DNA from: Cycas panzhihuaensis
Taxonomy: Eukaryota; Cycadophyta
Assembly (NCBI GenBank): GCA_023213395.1
Contig: CM041465.1
Coordinates: 179,063,741-179,127,740, forward strand
Direction: 5' to 3'
DNA length: 64,000 nt
Part shown: positions 45,478 through 56,661 of the stretch, piece by piece
Position numbering within the stretch: the stretch's first letter is position 1
How the letters are laid out: each line of letters opens with the position of its first letter
Program-made: the position numbers and the translations under genes
The notes under the pieces: generated by a model
Databases searched by the model: none
What the model was told of the DNA's origin: nothing
What the model saw: only the letters and a program-made list of their open reading frames with translations

Positions 45478-46650
45478 TGAACTATTTTTGGATCTTTAAT
45501 TTTATAATACTCTTTAAAATAGGAATAAAATACATTGTTATATTTACTTGTCATATTTGTAACCTTTATTTAATAGAAAAATACCATTGAGATGCTTAAA
45601 AAAATGCAAAGCAAGTGCAACCAAGTGGACTACAAGTGTAAACAAGTGGACTATAAGTGCAACTAAGTGGTCTACGAGTGCAACCAAGTAGACTACAAGT
45701 GCAACTAAGTGGACTACAAGTACAACCAGGCAATCTACAAGTGTAACCAGTAAATCGTAATGGTACAACCTGAAGCCTACAAGTGCAACCAGTGCAACCT
45801 GAAGCCTGCAAGTGTAACCATTGCAACCACAAGTGTAACCCAAAAAATAGAAAAATAGGCATAATTTTGACAAGGAAAAAGGAGTCTGTTTCATACAAAA
45901 TTTTAAAAGGATGTTTTTATGCATGTCCTCAACACAATAGGAGAAAGGAAACCCTTGAATAAATAGATTTAAATTAGTTTTTTAACCATTCAAAAGTTAG
46001 TTGAAAAACTAAAATGGGAAAACCATTTATAAAGAAAACATGCATGACAATGTTTTAAACTACCTAAATTTCTTTAAGAGAGGGAGGAAGGATGCCCAAC
46101 AACTGTAAACACAGTAGTAGAAGTAAGAATTATGGGGAGTTAATGCAAAATAACTTTCCAAGGAAGAAAGAATGGCTCCAAGATTAAAGACTACGTAGGA
46201 GAAATGAAAGGAAAAGAAGTGCAAGAAGAAATAGACAAAAGAAGCAGCAGAAAAACACCCAAATCTATTCATGGGGGCAATGAAGGAGCCCAAGAAGGTT
46301 TAGTTGTAGGCAAGGGAAGAAGAAAAACTAACCGTAGTAGTCCAAGGGAGACGCCAAGTAGAAATCTTCTCCAAAAAAGGGTTTTTCATTGAATGGCAAC
46401 CAAAACTTCATACATAGATCATTAGTATTGGTTCCAAAGAGTATGTAGTAGCCCAAAATATGGCAAACACTCATTTATCCTCTTCCAACTTGCTATAGCA
46501 GTCCTATGCATGCTCAATAGAGAATAAACATATGAAATTTTATAAGGAAAAATCTAAATAATTTCAAATTTTAATGTATCATTATTGTATATTATTCTGA
46601 ATTTATTTCAATTAGACCAAGTTTTTACTTTTCCATTCAAATTTGGATCA
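45478..46650 (+). repeat. 5' LTR of gypsy G with 21-bp minisatellite
   Basis: This matches 56662-57822 along its length (about 1.17 kb). It contains six consecutive 21-bp units of the form CAAGTGCAACCAAGTGGACTA from 45612 to 45737, then degenerate units to about 45840. The minus-strand frame over these gives a 7-residue periodic hydrophobic peptide, which I treat as non-genic. Primer site TGGTATCAAAGC (46658-46669) follows. Confidence 0.85.
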
Positions 46651-46657
46651 ATATTTT

Positions 46658-46669
46658 TGGTATCAAAGC
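46658..46669 (+). other. Primer binding site of gypsy G
   Basis: TGGTATCAAAGC, complementary to the 3' end of initiator tRNA-Met in plant retroelements, eight bases after the LTR end. Confidence 0.8.
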
Positions 46670-46837
46670 TTGGTTTCTTTAAACCCTTGGGAATTTAGGA
46701 ATTTTTAAAGAAGAAAAAAGAGAAAACCCTCTTTGTTTAGCTGTTAAAAAGTTTTTATGAAAACTAGGTTCCAATATTTGTTAACTGGTGAGCCTTTAAC
46801 TGAATTGCTTAAAAGAGAGTGTAGACAGTGAAGGAAG

Positions 46838-47950
46838 ATGGCTAAGCTAGAGCAAGAGATGGAGAAAATGTTCATGAAGATGGAGCAAAACCTTGATAGA
46901 CTAACCTAGCTTATGGCACAACTAGTCTCTCAACAAAGTGCAACTTCTTTAATAACCAAAGTCATAGAAAAGGAAGAAGATAAACTGGTGAAAGAGGAAA
47001 CAAATGAAGAACTTGTAATTGACCAACAAGAAGAGGAAAAAAATGGCAATCCATAGATAACAACACATACATTCAAGGTAGAGGCAAAACTTGAATTACC
47101 CATCTATGATGGAACCTTAGATGCCAAAAAATTAGATGGATCATTGGACCAACTTGAAACATGTTTTTCTATTTATAGGTATAAAAACTAATAAAAATTT
47201 ACTTTTTCTAGGTTAAAATTATCTAAGCTTGCATTAGTTTGGTAGAATGCTTACCTTAAATCCCATAATATAGATGAAATTATACGTCAACGATTTAAAA
47301 TCCTCATAAAGAAGTAATTCTATCCTATTGGGTATGAAGAGAAACAGAGGATTAAATGGTAGTATTACTGACAAGAAAAATGCCAAAATGTCCAAGACTA
47401 CATAATAGAATTTTAAAAGTAAGCTATTATGTTAGGCATCTCTTTAATAAGTAAAGACATCATGCTAAAGTATATTGGAGGGATGCACTAATATATTCAG
47501 TAATAACTTTAACTATTTGAAGTTGAATCACTTGATGATGCTAGTAAGAAGGAGACTGCGATAGAAAAGAGAAATAAAAAGGGTTTTACTCAGAGAAAAA
47601 GGTTTGTAACTCAAGAAGGTAGCAACAAACTTGCCCAAGAAAAGAAGTTTCTAAGTAAAATTATACAAAAATTGATTGGGGGTTTTGGAAAAAAGAAATA
47701 AGCCAATACCACCCAAATCAAAGTCACTTGTACATATTATAAGTGAATAAGTCATAGCATAGAAGATTGTTGGTTCTTATGTCTAATAAAATGACCCAGG
47801 AACAAGGGAGAAGATAAAGCTAAAACTAAAGGTAAAGCTTTACTTAACTCTGTAGGTGATAAAGATGTTTGTGGCATTGAAGAAGCCAATGAGAAGTTGA
47901 TGCTCATGGCTAATGCAGAGCCTCAAATCAACCATTAACAAATTGATCCA
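46838..47950 (+). pseudogene. gag: gag of gypsy G
   Basis: ATG 46838 opens MAKLEQEMEKMFMKMEQNLDRL, a coiled-coil-like N-terminus. An acidic segment follows, then ELPIYDGTLDAKKLDGSLDQLE (about 47090-47160), the conserved gag core entry (xPxFDG...LxxWLxxLE). A degenerate zinc knuckle at about 47728-47775 reads CTYYK-stop-ISHSIEDCW, lacking the second Cys. At least five stops break it. Confidence 0.75.
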
Positions 47951-48370
47951 AAGATTAGAGAAGAGCTCTTCATGGTAAGAATCCAAGTGAAGAACAGTAT
48001 GGTTGATGCCATCTTTGATGGAGGAAGCCAAAAGAATTTAATCTCAAAGGCATTGGTAAAGAAGCTAGGATTAAAAATGTATGCACATCCAAAACCATAT
48101 CCTCTTGGATGGCTATAAAAGGATTTAGAGTTATAGATTACTCACTAATATAAGTTTAAATTTGTAATTTCTAAAAAGTTCATTAATGAAGTTGAATGTG
48201 AGGTAGTTCCTTTAGATGTTTGTCAAGTTGTATTTAGTAGCATATATCTCTATGATAGAGATGGAGTCCATCATAGGAGGTTAAGGAACATTTGACTCAT
48301 CAAGGATGGGAAATCATATCTAATCAATGTATCAAATCCACAAAAGAAGATCTCTCTCATATCTTCCCAA
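47951..48370 (+). pseudogene. Aspartic protease of gypsy G
   Basis: VDAIFDGGSQKNLISKALVKKLGL begins near 48004, the protease active site with D-G-G instead of D-T/S-G. KFVISKKF and CEVVPLDVCQVVFSS (about 48200) are the C-terminal half. Copia H is inserted just beyond (48371). Confidence 0.75.
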
Positions 48371-48375
48371 CAAGT
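48371..48375. repeat. Left target-site duplication of copia H (CAAGT)
   Basis: CAAGT immediately outside the LTR, identical to 53648-53652. Confidence 0.95.
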
Positions 48376-49020
48376 TGTTGAGAATACAAGGTCCCAACCC
48401 TTTAACTGCCACCAAGATCTATTGCATTCTTGTAACTAGTTACAGAAATCAAAACTTTAAATTACATGTAAGTTCTAAAATCAGAGATTATACAATAACA
48501 TGAAAATGAAAGCCAAACATCACATATGCACCTGATATAACATGGTAAAACACTAGCAGTGTGCTAGGGAAATATCCACAAAAGAAAGGTATCGATCTTT
48601 ATTACTGTAGAATGGAGAAACAATACATCTCAGTAACAGAGTGCTCTCAAGAACAATAACCAGCCACCACCCTCCTCACAGTACATTATATTATATACAA
48701 CATAATAAGAAAAGCCCTAAAACGAGCTATATGAGAGGGACATCCAAGGCATGAATCTCAACCATAGAATTTAGGGTATTTGTATCGAATAACCCTGATT
48801 CTCTTTACATTTTAATATGGTTTATAGGGCTAATTTTTTGGGTCAGGGGCTATTGCCCACGAACCCCCTCTTAGCAGGGGGCGTTCCATACCCCCTCACC
48901 CCCTGGACAAGGGGGGATCCTGCCCCCCTTGGAACCCCTCGAGAAAGATTAGGGGAGGAAATCGCACTGAAAACATGCCAAAATTTTAGCCCTAAAATAT
49001 TGTTGTCACAATATCCAACA
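48376..49020 (-). repeat. 3' LTR of copia H
   Basis: On the minus strand it opens TGTTGGATATTGTG and closes GTATTCTCAACA. It contains a GC-rich island (48841-48950) with a CCCCCT/AGGGGG hairpin (48864-48869 with 48876-48881). Confidence 0.93.
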
Positions 49021-49031
49021 ATCTCCACCTT
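49021..49031 (-). other. Polypurine tract of copia H
   Basis: The minus strand reads AAGGTGGAGAT immediately before the 3' LTR, the classic copia tract. Confidence 0.88.
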
Positions 49032-49069
49032 GACAACAATTACCCAGTACCTTTCCTAGACCCTTCATC

Positions 49070-49916
49070 ATCTTTTCTACAAGCCAAGAGAAGTCAAACA
49101 CCATTTGAACTTCTCTAATGGTATTAGTTTTGTGAATATATCAGAATAATTCTGATTGGTATAAATCTTCTCAAGTGCCACTCCACTTGCTTCCACAACC
49201 TATCTAATAAAATGGCACTTAAGAGAAATATGCTTTGTTCTATTGTGATAAGCTGGATTCTTGGCTAAGTAAATGGCACTTTGACTGTCACAAAATACCT
49301 TTACATTTTTCTATCTTCTTTTAAGCTCAACTAATAGACCCTATAACCAGATTGCTTCTTTACAAGCATATGCTACAACAACATATTCAGCTTCTATGAT
49401 TGACAGTGTAATTGTGCTCTGTAATTTGGACATCCAACTAACTAGACCATTTGTAAGAGTAAAAACATAACCTGAAGTAGACCTTCTTTTGTCTAAATCT
49501 CCTGCAAAGTCTGAATCGACATATCCATAAACCTGATTACTTGTACCTCTAAAGGTGATGCAGTAGTCACTCGTGCCTCTCAAATATTGAAGCAACCATT
49601 TCACTACATCCCAATATTCCTTTCCTGGATTTGCCATAAACCTATTAACTACACTGACTGAATGTGAAATATCAGGTCTTGTATATACCATGGCATACAT
49701 CAAACTTCCTACTACACTGGAATAAGGCACACGAGACATATAAGCCTTATCTTCTTCACTACTAGGACTCATATTTGAAGAAAGCTTGAAGTGGGAAGGT
49801 AATGGGATACTCATTGGTTTCACATTTTCCATACCAAACTTGGTTAGCACCTTCTCTATATATTTTTGCTGTGATAACCATAGCTTACCATTTTTCCTAT
49901 CTTTGTGTATCTCCAT
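49070..49916 (-). pseudogene. RNase H and end of pol, copia H
   Basis: A 191-codon open frame from 49916: GSLMYAMVYTRPDISHSV (about 49710), YVDSDFAGDLDKRRSTSGYVF (about 49530, catalytic Asp region), WMSKLQSTITLSIIEAEYVVVAYACKEAIWL (ends 49341; IIEAEY carries the catalytic Glu). After a stop the frame runs on through the usual SAxYLAKNP, SRTKHI-type block to about 49100. RNase H would remove RNA from the hybrid. Confidence 0.88.
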
Positions 49917-49918
49917 GC

Positions 49919-50640
49919 CTAAGATTTTTTTGCAGCTCCTAGATCCTTCATATCAAAAGTCCTAGCCAATTGAGCCTTTAGCTTATTGATTTCTTCTATG
50001 ATCTTGCTTGCAACTAGCATGTCATCAACATAAAATACCAAGATAATGAATAAGCCATTGTCTATAAATTTAAAGTAAAAACAATGATCATACTCACTTA
50101 TTTTAAAAATTTGGCTCTCCATAAAGGCATCAAACTTCTTGTACCACTGCCTGGGTGATTACTTTAGGCCATACAATGATTTCCTGAGCCTGCAAATAAG
50201 TCTTTTCCTGCCAGATTGTACAAACCTTTCTGGTTGATCCATATAGATCTCCTTATCTAAATCTCTATGTAGAAAAGCTATTTTTACATCTAACTGCTCC
50301 AACTCCAAATTGAGAGAAGCTACCAATGCTAACAGCACATGAATTGAAACAAGTTTGACAACTGGTGAAAAGATCTCATGAAAATCAATACCTACTTTTC
50401 GCATAAAACCTTTAGCCACTAGTCTTTCCCTGTATTTATTAACCTTTCTATCAACATCTATTTTCTTTTTGAAAGCCCACTTGCAACCAACAATCTTCCT
50501 ACCATGTGAAAGTTCTACCAAGTCCCATGAATTATTTTTCTTCAAAGCATCTATCTCTTCTTGCATAGCCCTTTTCTAGTTCTCATCATGGATATCATCT
50601 ACTGCTTCTTGATAACATGTGGGCTCACCATCATTAGAAA
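49919..50640 (-). pseudogene. Reverse transcriptase of copia H
   Basis: Open from 50566: MQEEIDALKKNNSWDLVEL, VGCKWAFKKKIDVD, YRERLVAKGFMRKVGIDFHEIFSPV, LEQLDVKIAFLHRDLDKEIYM and CRLRKSLYGLK (ends 50159). After a stop, ILVFYVDDMLVAS (about 50045) retains the catalytic YVDD. ARTFDMKDLG is at the end. It is one of the cleanest RT relics here; stops at about 50155 and 49918 separate it from its neighbours. Confidence 0.9.
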
Positions 50641-50799
50641 CTAAAGCAATAAAAATAGAAGGGTTGTACCTGTCAAGTGGATGACTAACCCATGTAGATC
50701 TTCTAATTATTAGTAGAGGACTATCCACATACTCCTGTGAATCTGCTGCTGATTTATCTTTAGAAAGATCTTCATGCTCTTATGATTCCACATATGGTT

Positions 50800-51985
50800 G
50801 CATTTCAAACTTGACTTGTTAATATTTAGCTTGCTTCTCTTGTTTCATTTCAACTTCTCTACTATCTGATTTTACAAGGGGAGATTCATTAAATACAACA
50901 TCTCTATTAATAGTGATTTTGTAGGCAGTAGGATCCCATAACCTGTATCCCTTCACACCATCCTTATCACCATAACCAACAAAGATATATCTCTTGGATT
51001 TTGGGTCCAACTTTGAACATTTGCTTTTATCAGTCTAGGCATAAGCATCATAACCAAAAATTTTTAAATTTGAATAATCATATGGATGTCTAGTCCATAC
51101 CTCTTTAGGAATCTTGGAATCTATTACAAGTGATGGAGACCTGTTTACTAGATAACAAGTTGTTTGAATAACTTCTACCCACAAGCCCTACTCCACTCCT
51201 ATATTACTTAGCATGCTTCTTGCTCTTTCTAAGAGTATCCTATTCATGCACTCAATAATGCCATTTTACTGTGGAGTATAGCTAGTGGTCTTGTGTCTTT
51301 TGATCCCAACTTCTCTGTAATAGTTCTCAAATTCCAAAGAGTTGAACTCGCCTCCATTGTCAGTTCTTAAACATTTGATTGTCTTACCAGTGCTATTCTC
51401 AACTAGAGCCTTGAACTGCTTAAACACACTAAACACTTCAAATTTCCTTTTCAAAAAATAGATCCGTACCTTCCTAGAGTAATAATCTATAAATGTGACA
51501 AAATATAATGATCCTCCATAAGATATTTTAGGGGCTGGTCCCCATCCATACCTTCCTAGAGTAATAATCTATAAATGTGACAAAATACAATGATCCTCCA
51601 TAAGATATTTTAGGGGTTGGTCCCCATACATCTGAATGTATGTAATCCAGAACGCCTTTACTAGTGTGACTCCCTACTTTAAACTTGAGTCTACATTGTT
51701 TTCCAAAAACACAATGTTTATAGAAAGCCAAGTCTAAAAGCTGCAAGTTAGGAAGCAACTTATGGTTTATCAGCACCTTAAGTCCTCTCTCACTTATGTG
51801 CCCAAGTCTCCTATGCCATAACTGAGCTAGATCTTCTACAGTCTTTGATATTGTAACTGCTTAGCTGACATCTATACTTCCCACTAAAATGTAAAGGTTT
51901 CCTTTCTTTAAGGCTTTCATAACAACCAAGGTGCCCTTTGATACCTTTAGGACTCCTTCATGACCTATATGCTTACAACCACCTA
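50800..51985 (-). pseudogene. Integrase of copia H with internal 82-bp duplication
   Basis: Pre-integrase segment LWHRRLGHISERGLKVL (about 51820-51770) and CVFGKQCRLKF (about 51710). The core has YIHSDVWGP (first Asp, about 51640), LRTDNGGEF (second Asp, about 51370) and NGIIECMNR (Glu, about 51260): all three acidic residues are present. The C-terminus has KRYIFVGYGDKDGVKGYRLWD (about 51005-50930). An 82-bp tandem duplication (51467-51548, 51549-51630) repeats the segment encoding YFVTFIDYYSRKVW and shifts the frame. Confidence 0.88.
51467..51630. repeat. 82-bp tandem duplication inside copia H integrase
   Basis: 51467-51548 and 51549-51630 are near-identical (for example TACCTTCCTAGAGTAATAAT in both), differing at only a few positions. 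Confidence 0.93.
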
Positions 51986-52018
51986 AATCTAGTTCACCCA
52001 AGGAAATTAGATTCCTTT

Positions 52019-52285
52019 TCATATTAGGTACATATCTACCTTAGTTAATATTCTCACTACCCCATTGAACATCTTAATCCTGATGCTACTGATGCCCACT
52101 GTCTTACAAGAAAATTCATTACCCATAAGCACATCACCATTATCAAGAGGTTGGTATGATGAGAACCAACTCCTGTATGGACACATGTGGTGTGAAGCAT
52201 CTGAATCTAATAACCAGTCATGGTGATAATGAGAAACATTATAAGTAACCAAGACATCATCATCCATACCTTGATTTGACTCCAT
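52019..52285 (-). pseudogene. Protease of copia H
   Basis: NVSHYHHDWLLDSDASHHMCPYR begins near 52240. The copia protease site D-S-G-A is D-S-D-A here (Gly to Asp), so catalysis is lost. GDVLMGNEFSCKTVGISSIRIKM and the VRIL segment follow, in the normal order before the pre-integrase block. Confidence 0.85.
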
Positions 52286-52946
52286 CTGATTTGCCTCCTT
52301 GGTAGGATCTTCGTTTTTCTAGAACTCTTTCCTTTTGTAGCAATCCTTCTTGAGGTGACCAGTCTTATTATAGTGCCAACATCTAAGCTTACTCTTTTTG
52401 CTCTTTGACTTAGACCTCGATGTATCCTTGGAATTTTGTCCTCTCTCAATACATCTATAGTGCTAAAACTAATTGAGGTGATAATATTATCCCAAGATTC
52501 AGGTAATGAGCATAACAAGGTAACAGCCTTATCCTCATTCTCAATTTTAACATAAGTGTATTAAAAATATTTAAATGGTTAGTAAAATTTATACCTTCCT
52601 TCATCCGTAATGAGTACAGTTGCCTCTTCAGGTAGATTCGATTCATTACTAATTTGTTCATATATAGGCCTTCCAACCAAGTCCATAATCCTACTGCTGT
52701 CTCTTCCCATGCGATGTTAAATAAGACTTCATTTGCCAAGTATAATCGTATTATGCTAAGTACCTTTTTGTCTAAGTCATCCCATTCATCATCATCCATC
52801 CCTACAGGTTTCTTCGATTTACCTGTAAGGGCTTTGTACAAATCCTGCTATACAAGAACATCATGTGCTTTTAGCTTCCACAACTCGAAGTTATTCTTGC
52901 TGTTGAATTTCTCCACCTTGAACTTTGCACCTGCTAGTTTTGCCAT
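52286..52946 (-). pseudogene. gag: gag of copia H
   Basis: ATG at 52946 opens MAKLAGAKF. Then come DDDEWDDLDKKVLSIIRLYLANEVL (about 52790) and TWLEGLYMNKLVMNRIYLKRQLYSLRMKEG (about 52690-52600), the standard copia gag helices. The zinc knuckle at about 52383-52340 reads CWHYNKTGHLKKDC, where the second Cys of C-x2-C-x4-H-x4-C is Tyr. Frameshifts occur near 52460. Confidence 0.87.
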
Positions 52947-53001
52947 TTGGTGTAGAAAATTTGACACCAAAACCTTCACAAACTCACTGTAAAAAAAAAG
53001 A

Positions 53002-53018
53002 GTGGCTTTGATACCACT
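53002..53018 (-). other. Primer binding site of copia H
   Basis: On the minus strand, after the LTR and a two-base gap (AG), TGGTATCAAAGCCAC (53016-53002) pairs with initiator tRNA-Met. Confidence 0.9.
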
Positions 53019-53647
53019 TGTTGAGAATACAAGGTCCCAACCCTTTAACCGCTACCAAGATCTATTACATTCTTGCAATTAGTTACGGAAATCAAAACTT
53101 AAAATTACATGCAAGTTCTAAAATTAGAGATTATACAATAACATGAAAATGAAAGCCAAACATCACATATGCACCTAATATAACATGGCAAAACCTTAGA
53201 AGTGTGATAGGGAAACATCCACACAGGAAAGGTATCAATCTTTATTGCTGTAGAATGGAGAAATAGTACATCTCAGTAGGAGAGTGCTCTCAAGAACAAC
53301 AACCAGCCGCTACCCTCATCACAATACATTACATTACATACAACATAATAAGAAAAGCCCTAAAACAGGCTACATGAGAGGGACATCCAAGGCATGAATC
53401 TCAACCATAGAATCTAGGGTATTTATATCGAATGAACCTGATTCTCTTTACATTTTAATATGGTTTATAGGGCTAATTTTTAGGGTCGAGAGCTATCACC
53501 CCCGAACCCCCTCTTAGCAAGGGGCATTCTACACCCACCCCCGAGGGGCTCATACTTGGAACCCCTTGGGAAAGATTAGAGAGGAAAACTACGTTGAAAA
53601 CATGCTAAAATTTTAGCCCCAAAATATTATTGTCATAATATCTAACA
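53019..53647 (-). repeat. 5' LTR of copia H
   Basis: Same termini as the 3' copy (TGTTAGATATT...TCTCAACA). It drives transcription on the minus strand. The right target duplicate CAAGT follows at 53648-53652. Confidence 0.93.
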
Positions 53648-53652
53648 CAAGT
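53648..53652. repeat. Right target-site duplication of copia H (CAAGT)
   Basis: Identical to 48371-48375. Confidence 0.95.
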
Positions 53653-55140
53653 AAAAAGATTGATTAGTGGTTGTAGGAAATTTGTGCTACTGATAATAAA
53701 GTAAAAGACTGAAGAAAAAGAGCAAGCAAAGTCCTTAATGCAGGTGTTGGATAGGAAATAAGTGCATAAATTGAAGACCTAAGGAATAGGTACAATGACA
53801 TATTTTAGGAGCCGAAAGGGTAGCCCTCTAAGAGGGTAATTGAACATGAAATCTAGTTGGTTTCTGATTCACCTTCGTCCAATCTTAGTCTCTATTAAAA
53901 CTCAATTTTAGAGAATGAAGAGATTAAGAAGTAGATTTGAGAACTCTTGGAGAAAGAAGTAATCAATTTGAGTTGTTCCCCATGTGGTTCACCTATTATT
54001 TTGGTGTCAAAGAAAGATGGAGGATGGAGAATATGCATTGACTATCAGGCTTTGAACAAAATCACCATTAAGAGTTGACATCCCTTACCACAGATAGATG
54101 ACTTATTGGACCAACTACAATCTGTAAGATATTTCAATAAGTTGGACCTGAAATTAGGCTATCATCAGGTTCAAATCTAGGAGGAGGATACTTGGAAGAT
54201 AGACTTCAAATCAAAGTAAGGGTTGTTCGAATGGTTAGTGATGCCTTTTGGTCTATGCAATGCACCTACCACCTTCATGAGATTGATGAATGAGGTATTA
54301 AGACCTTTTATTGATGACTTTGTAATTATTTATTTAGATGATATTCTGATTTTCAGTTATATATGGAGGAGCACCTCCAACATGTTGAGCAAGTGCTCAA
54401 AGTTCTCCAAGAGTAACAACTAAAACTTAATTTAAAGAAGTGTGAGTTCAGAAAGTAATCTCTCATCTTCTTAGGTTTCATAGTTAGAGGAGGAGAATTA
54501 AAGATTGACGTAGCAAAGATTAGAGTCATTCTCAATTGGCCCACACCCAAGACAACCATGGAGGTAAGAAGTTTCATTGGTGCATGTCAATATTTAAGAA
54601 AATTTATTTTTAGATTATCTCAATTTATAGCTCCTCTTCATGAATTGATGGGAGGACATGCAAAGTTCATTGAGAGAATGAATAAGAGAAACCTTTCAAG
54701 GTTTTGAAGTAGAAAATTTGTGAGGCACCAGTTTTAGCCTTACCCTCATTACAAAAATCATTTAAATTGGAGACTGATGCTTCAAATTATGCCATGAGAG
54801 CAGTGTTAAAGTAAGAGGAAAGACCGATATCATACCATTCAGAGATATTTAATGGAGCTACTACAAACTACCCAACTTACAATAAGGAGCTCTATGAATT
54901 ACACCAAGTAGTCAAGCGTTGGAGACCATATTTATTGGGAAAAGACATGGTCATCCACACCGACCATAAGCCTTTGCAATTCTTGAAAACTCAGTCCAAA
55001 TTACAACAAGCTAAGCACATGAAGTGGATGTCCTATTTGTAGCAATTTCATATCATGGTTAAGTACAAGAAATGCACAATAAATAAAATTGTAGAGTTAT
55101 TTTCTAGACCTCCTCAACAACAAGGTATTTCTAGTTTGTT
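53653..55140 (+). pseudogene. Reverse transcriptase and RNase H of gypsy G
   Basis: The frame from about 53960 shows [82 protein letters not shown] and [13 protein letters not shown] (about 54325), with an intact YLDD box. RNase H follows (54765-55130: ETDASNYAMRAVL with catalytic Asp; NKELYEL with Glu; HTDHKPLQFL with Asp). Stops fall at single codons inside long continuous frames (for example after TIKS and VQI). Confidence 0.9.
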
Positions 55141-55199
55141 GGTAGCTTTGTAATTTCAGTCTTTCTGCCATGATGAATATGTTGATTTGTACTTGGAAG

Positions 55200-56236
55200 A
55201 TGAGGCATTGAAGCTGATCTTTGAGTAGCTATAATAGGGAAAAGTAGTTGCTAATTTTTAGCTAAAAGATGACCTTCTCTTTAAGCTAGACAAGCTTTGC
55301 ATTCCAAAGCATGCAGACCGAATGAAGTAGGTAAGAGAAGCTCATACCTCTCGAGTTGCAGGACACTTTGGAGTGAGAAAGATATTGCTAAACTTGCAAT
55401 GATATATATATTAGTCAAACATGCAACATGACATGACTACAGCAGTATGAGGATGTACATTGTGTAGCATATCAAAGCTGACTAATAGGAAGTTTGGATT
55501 ATACACTCCACTTCCTATTCCATCATAACAATAGGAGAGTATCTCCATGGATTTCCTTGGAAGACTACCACAGACCAAAAATGGTATGGATTATTTATTT
55601 GTAGTTGTTAATTAGTTCAATAAAATGGTGGTATTAATTCCATATAGGAAGACACATACAGAAGAAGACATAGCTAGATTATTTTTCTAACATGTTTCGA
55701 AGCATTTTGGACTTCCCAACTTAATCATTTCTAATTGAGACACCATATTTCTAAGTCATTTTTGGAAATCACTTTAGGTAATGATGGATACAAAGCTAAA
55801 GATGAGCACAGCCTTTTATCCTCAAATAGATAGCTAGACTAAAGTCGTCAATCGGATGTTAGTATAACTATTACGAGAATACAATGCTAAGCATCCTAAG
55901 ACTTAGGATGAAAGTCTCCCATACTTGTAATTTACCTTTAATAGATGTATCTATAGCTCAACCCAAAAATCACTATTTGAGGTATGTTTGAGATTTCTAC
56001 TTGCAATTCCATTCGATCTAGAATTTTCTACTCAACTTTCTGTAAGAAATGGAAAGGAGGAAGAAGGAGATGAGAAGGCACAAAGATTCTTAGAAAGAAT
56101 CAGAAAAAATCATCAACAGGTTGAGGAGCAGCTTCAAAAATCTCAACAGAGATATAAATAGAGGCATGATACATATAGAACCAGCCATTCCTTTAAGGAA
56201 GGAGATAGAGTTTGATTGTATCTCAGTAAGAAATGA
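55200..56236 (+). pseudogene. Integrase of gypsy G
   Basis: The zinc-binding part is seen as AHTSRVAGHFGVRKILLNL (about 55340-55395) and CGCTLCS-type remnants (about 55455). The core has SMDFLGRLPQTKNGMDYLFVVV (first Asp, about 55545), LIISN-stop-DTIF (second Asp retained, about 55725) and a Glu region with STAFYPQIDS-stop-TKVVNRML (about 55805-55860), where the motif HPQTDGQTEVVNR would stand. Here the catalytic Glu position reads K. Integrase would insert element DNA into the genome. Confidence 0.82.
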
Positions 56237-56635
56237 TTGCAAGGTGAAGGTAAAAATCTAAAGCCTATACATTATGGTCCTTTTACAATCTTGAAGAAGA
56301 TTGAGAAAAGTTCTTTCCAGCTCAAACTTCCAGAATTTATGAAGATCTATTTAGTTGTGAATGTTGAGAATTTGAAGATGTTTGAGCCATCCATGTTAGA
56401 TGAAGATGAAGATGGAGTTCCACTCTTGCCAAATCCAGATGAGTTGTGAGCAGAGAAAGAGGAACCAATGCAAAATGATTGCATTCTTCAAAGGAAGCAA
56501 ACTAATACCAAAAGAGGTACAATCAAGTCCTTCAAAATTATAGAAAAAGGACAAGTACCTAACAAGGTAAAATGGTACAATAAAGAGAAATGGGAAGTCA
56601 AATTCCCTTATCTATAATTATAATATCCATGAGGC
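56237..56635 (+). pseudogene. Integrase C-terminus and chromodomain-like tail, gypsy G
   Basis: Open 56237-56449: LKPIHYGPFTILKKIEKSSFQLKLPEFM and VVNVENLKMFEP, the integrase SH3-like end (GPFxIxxKIGxxxxxLxLP...VxNVxxLKxF). After a stop, NDCILQRKQTNTKRG, FKIIEKGQVPNKVKWYNKEKW and VKFPYL resemble the reduced chromodomain of some plant chromoviruses. It ends shortly before the purine tract AAAAAATGGGAGTT (56647-56660). Confidence 0.75.
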
Positions 56636-56661
56636 CATGAACTCCTAAAAAATGGGAGTTC

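Larger units (their letters stand above)
48376..53647 (-). mobile_element. Ty1/copia retrotransposon H, complete, nested in gypsy G
   Basis: A complete minus-strand copia element of 5.27 kb with LTRs of 629 bp (5', 53647-53019) and 645 bp (3', 49020-48376). It has a tRNA-Met-type primer site, a polypurine tract and an exact CAAGT duplication. Gag, protease, integrase, RT and RNase H are in copia order. By eye the LTRs differ at about 9% of the first 225 positions, mostly transitions. It is the best-preserved element of the window, though many stops make it non-functional. Confidence 0.95.

Noticed and set aside
45612-45840. Regularly spaced short repeats, possible CRISPR-like array
   Set aside because: Units are directly adjacent with no unique spacers, within a plant LTR. 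No cas genes are present.
45544-45924. Minus-strand frame of 126 codons with a repeated LVALVxHLVAL peptide, also at 56728-57108
   Set aside because: It lies inside the LTR and its periodicity is that of the 21-bp minisatellite. The membrane-like look is a by-product of the repeat.
48843-49059. Open frames on both strands in a GC-rich patch
   Set aside because: They lie in the 3' LTR of copia H and reflect its G/C-run hairpins.
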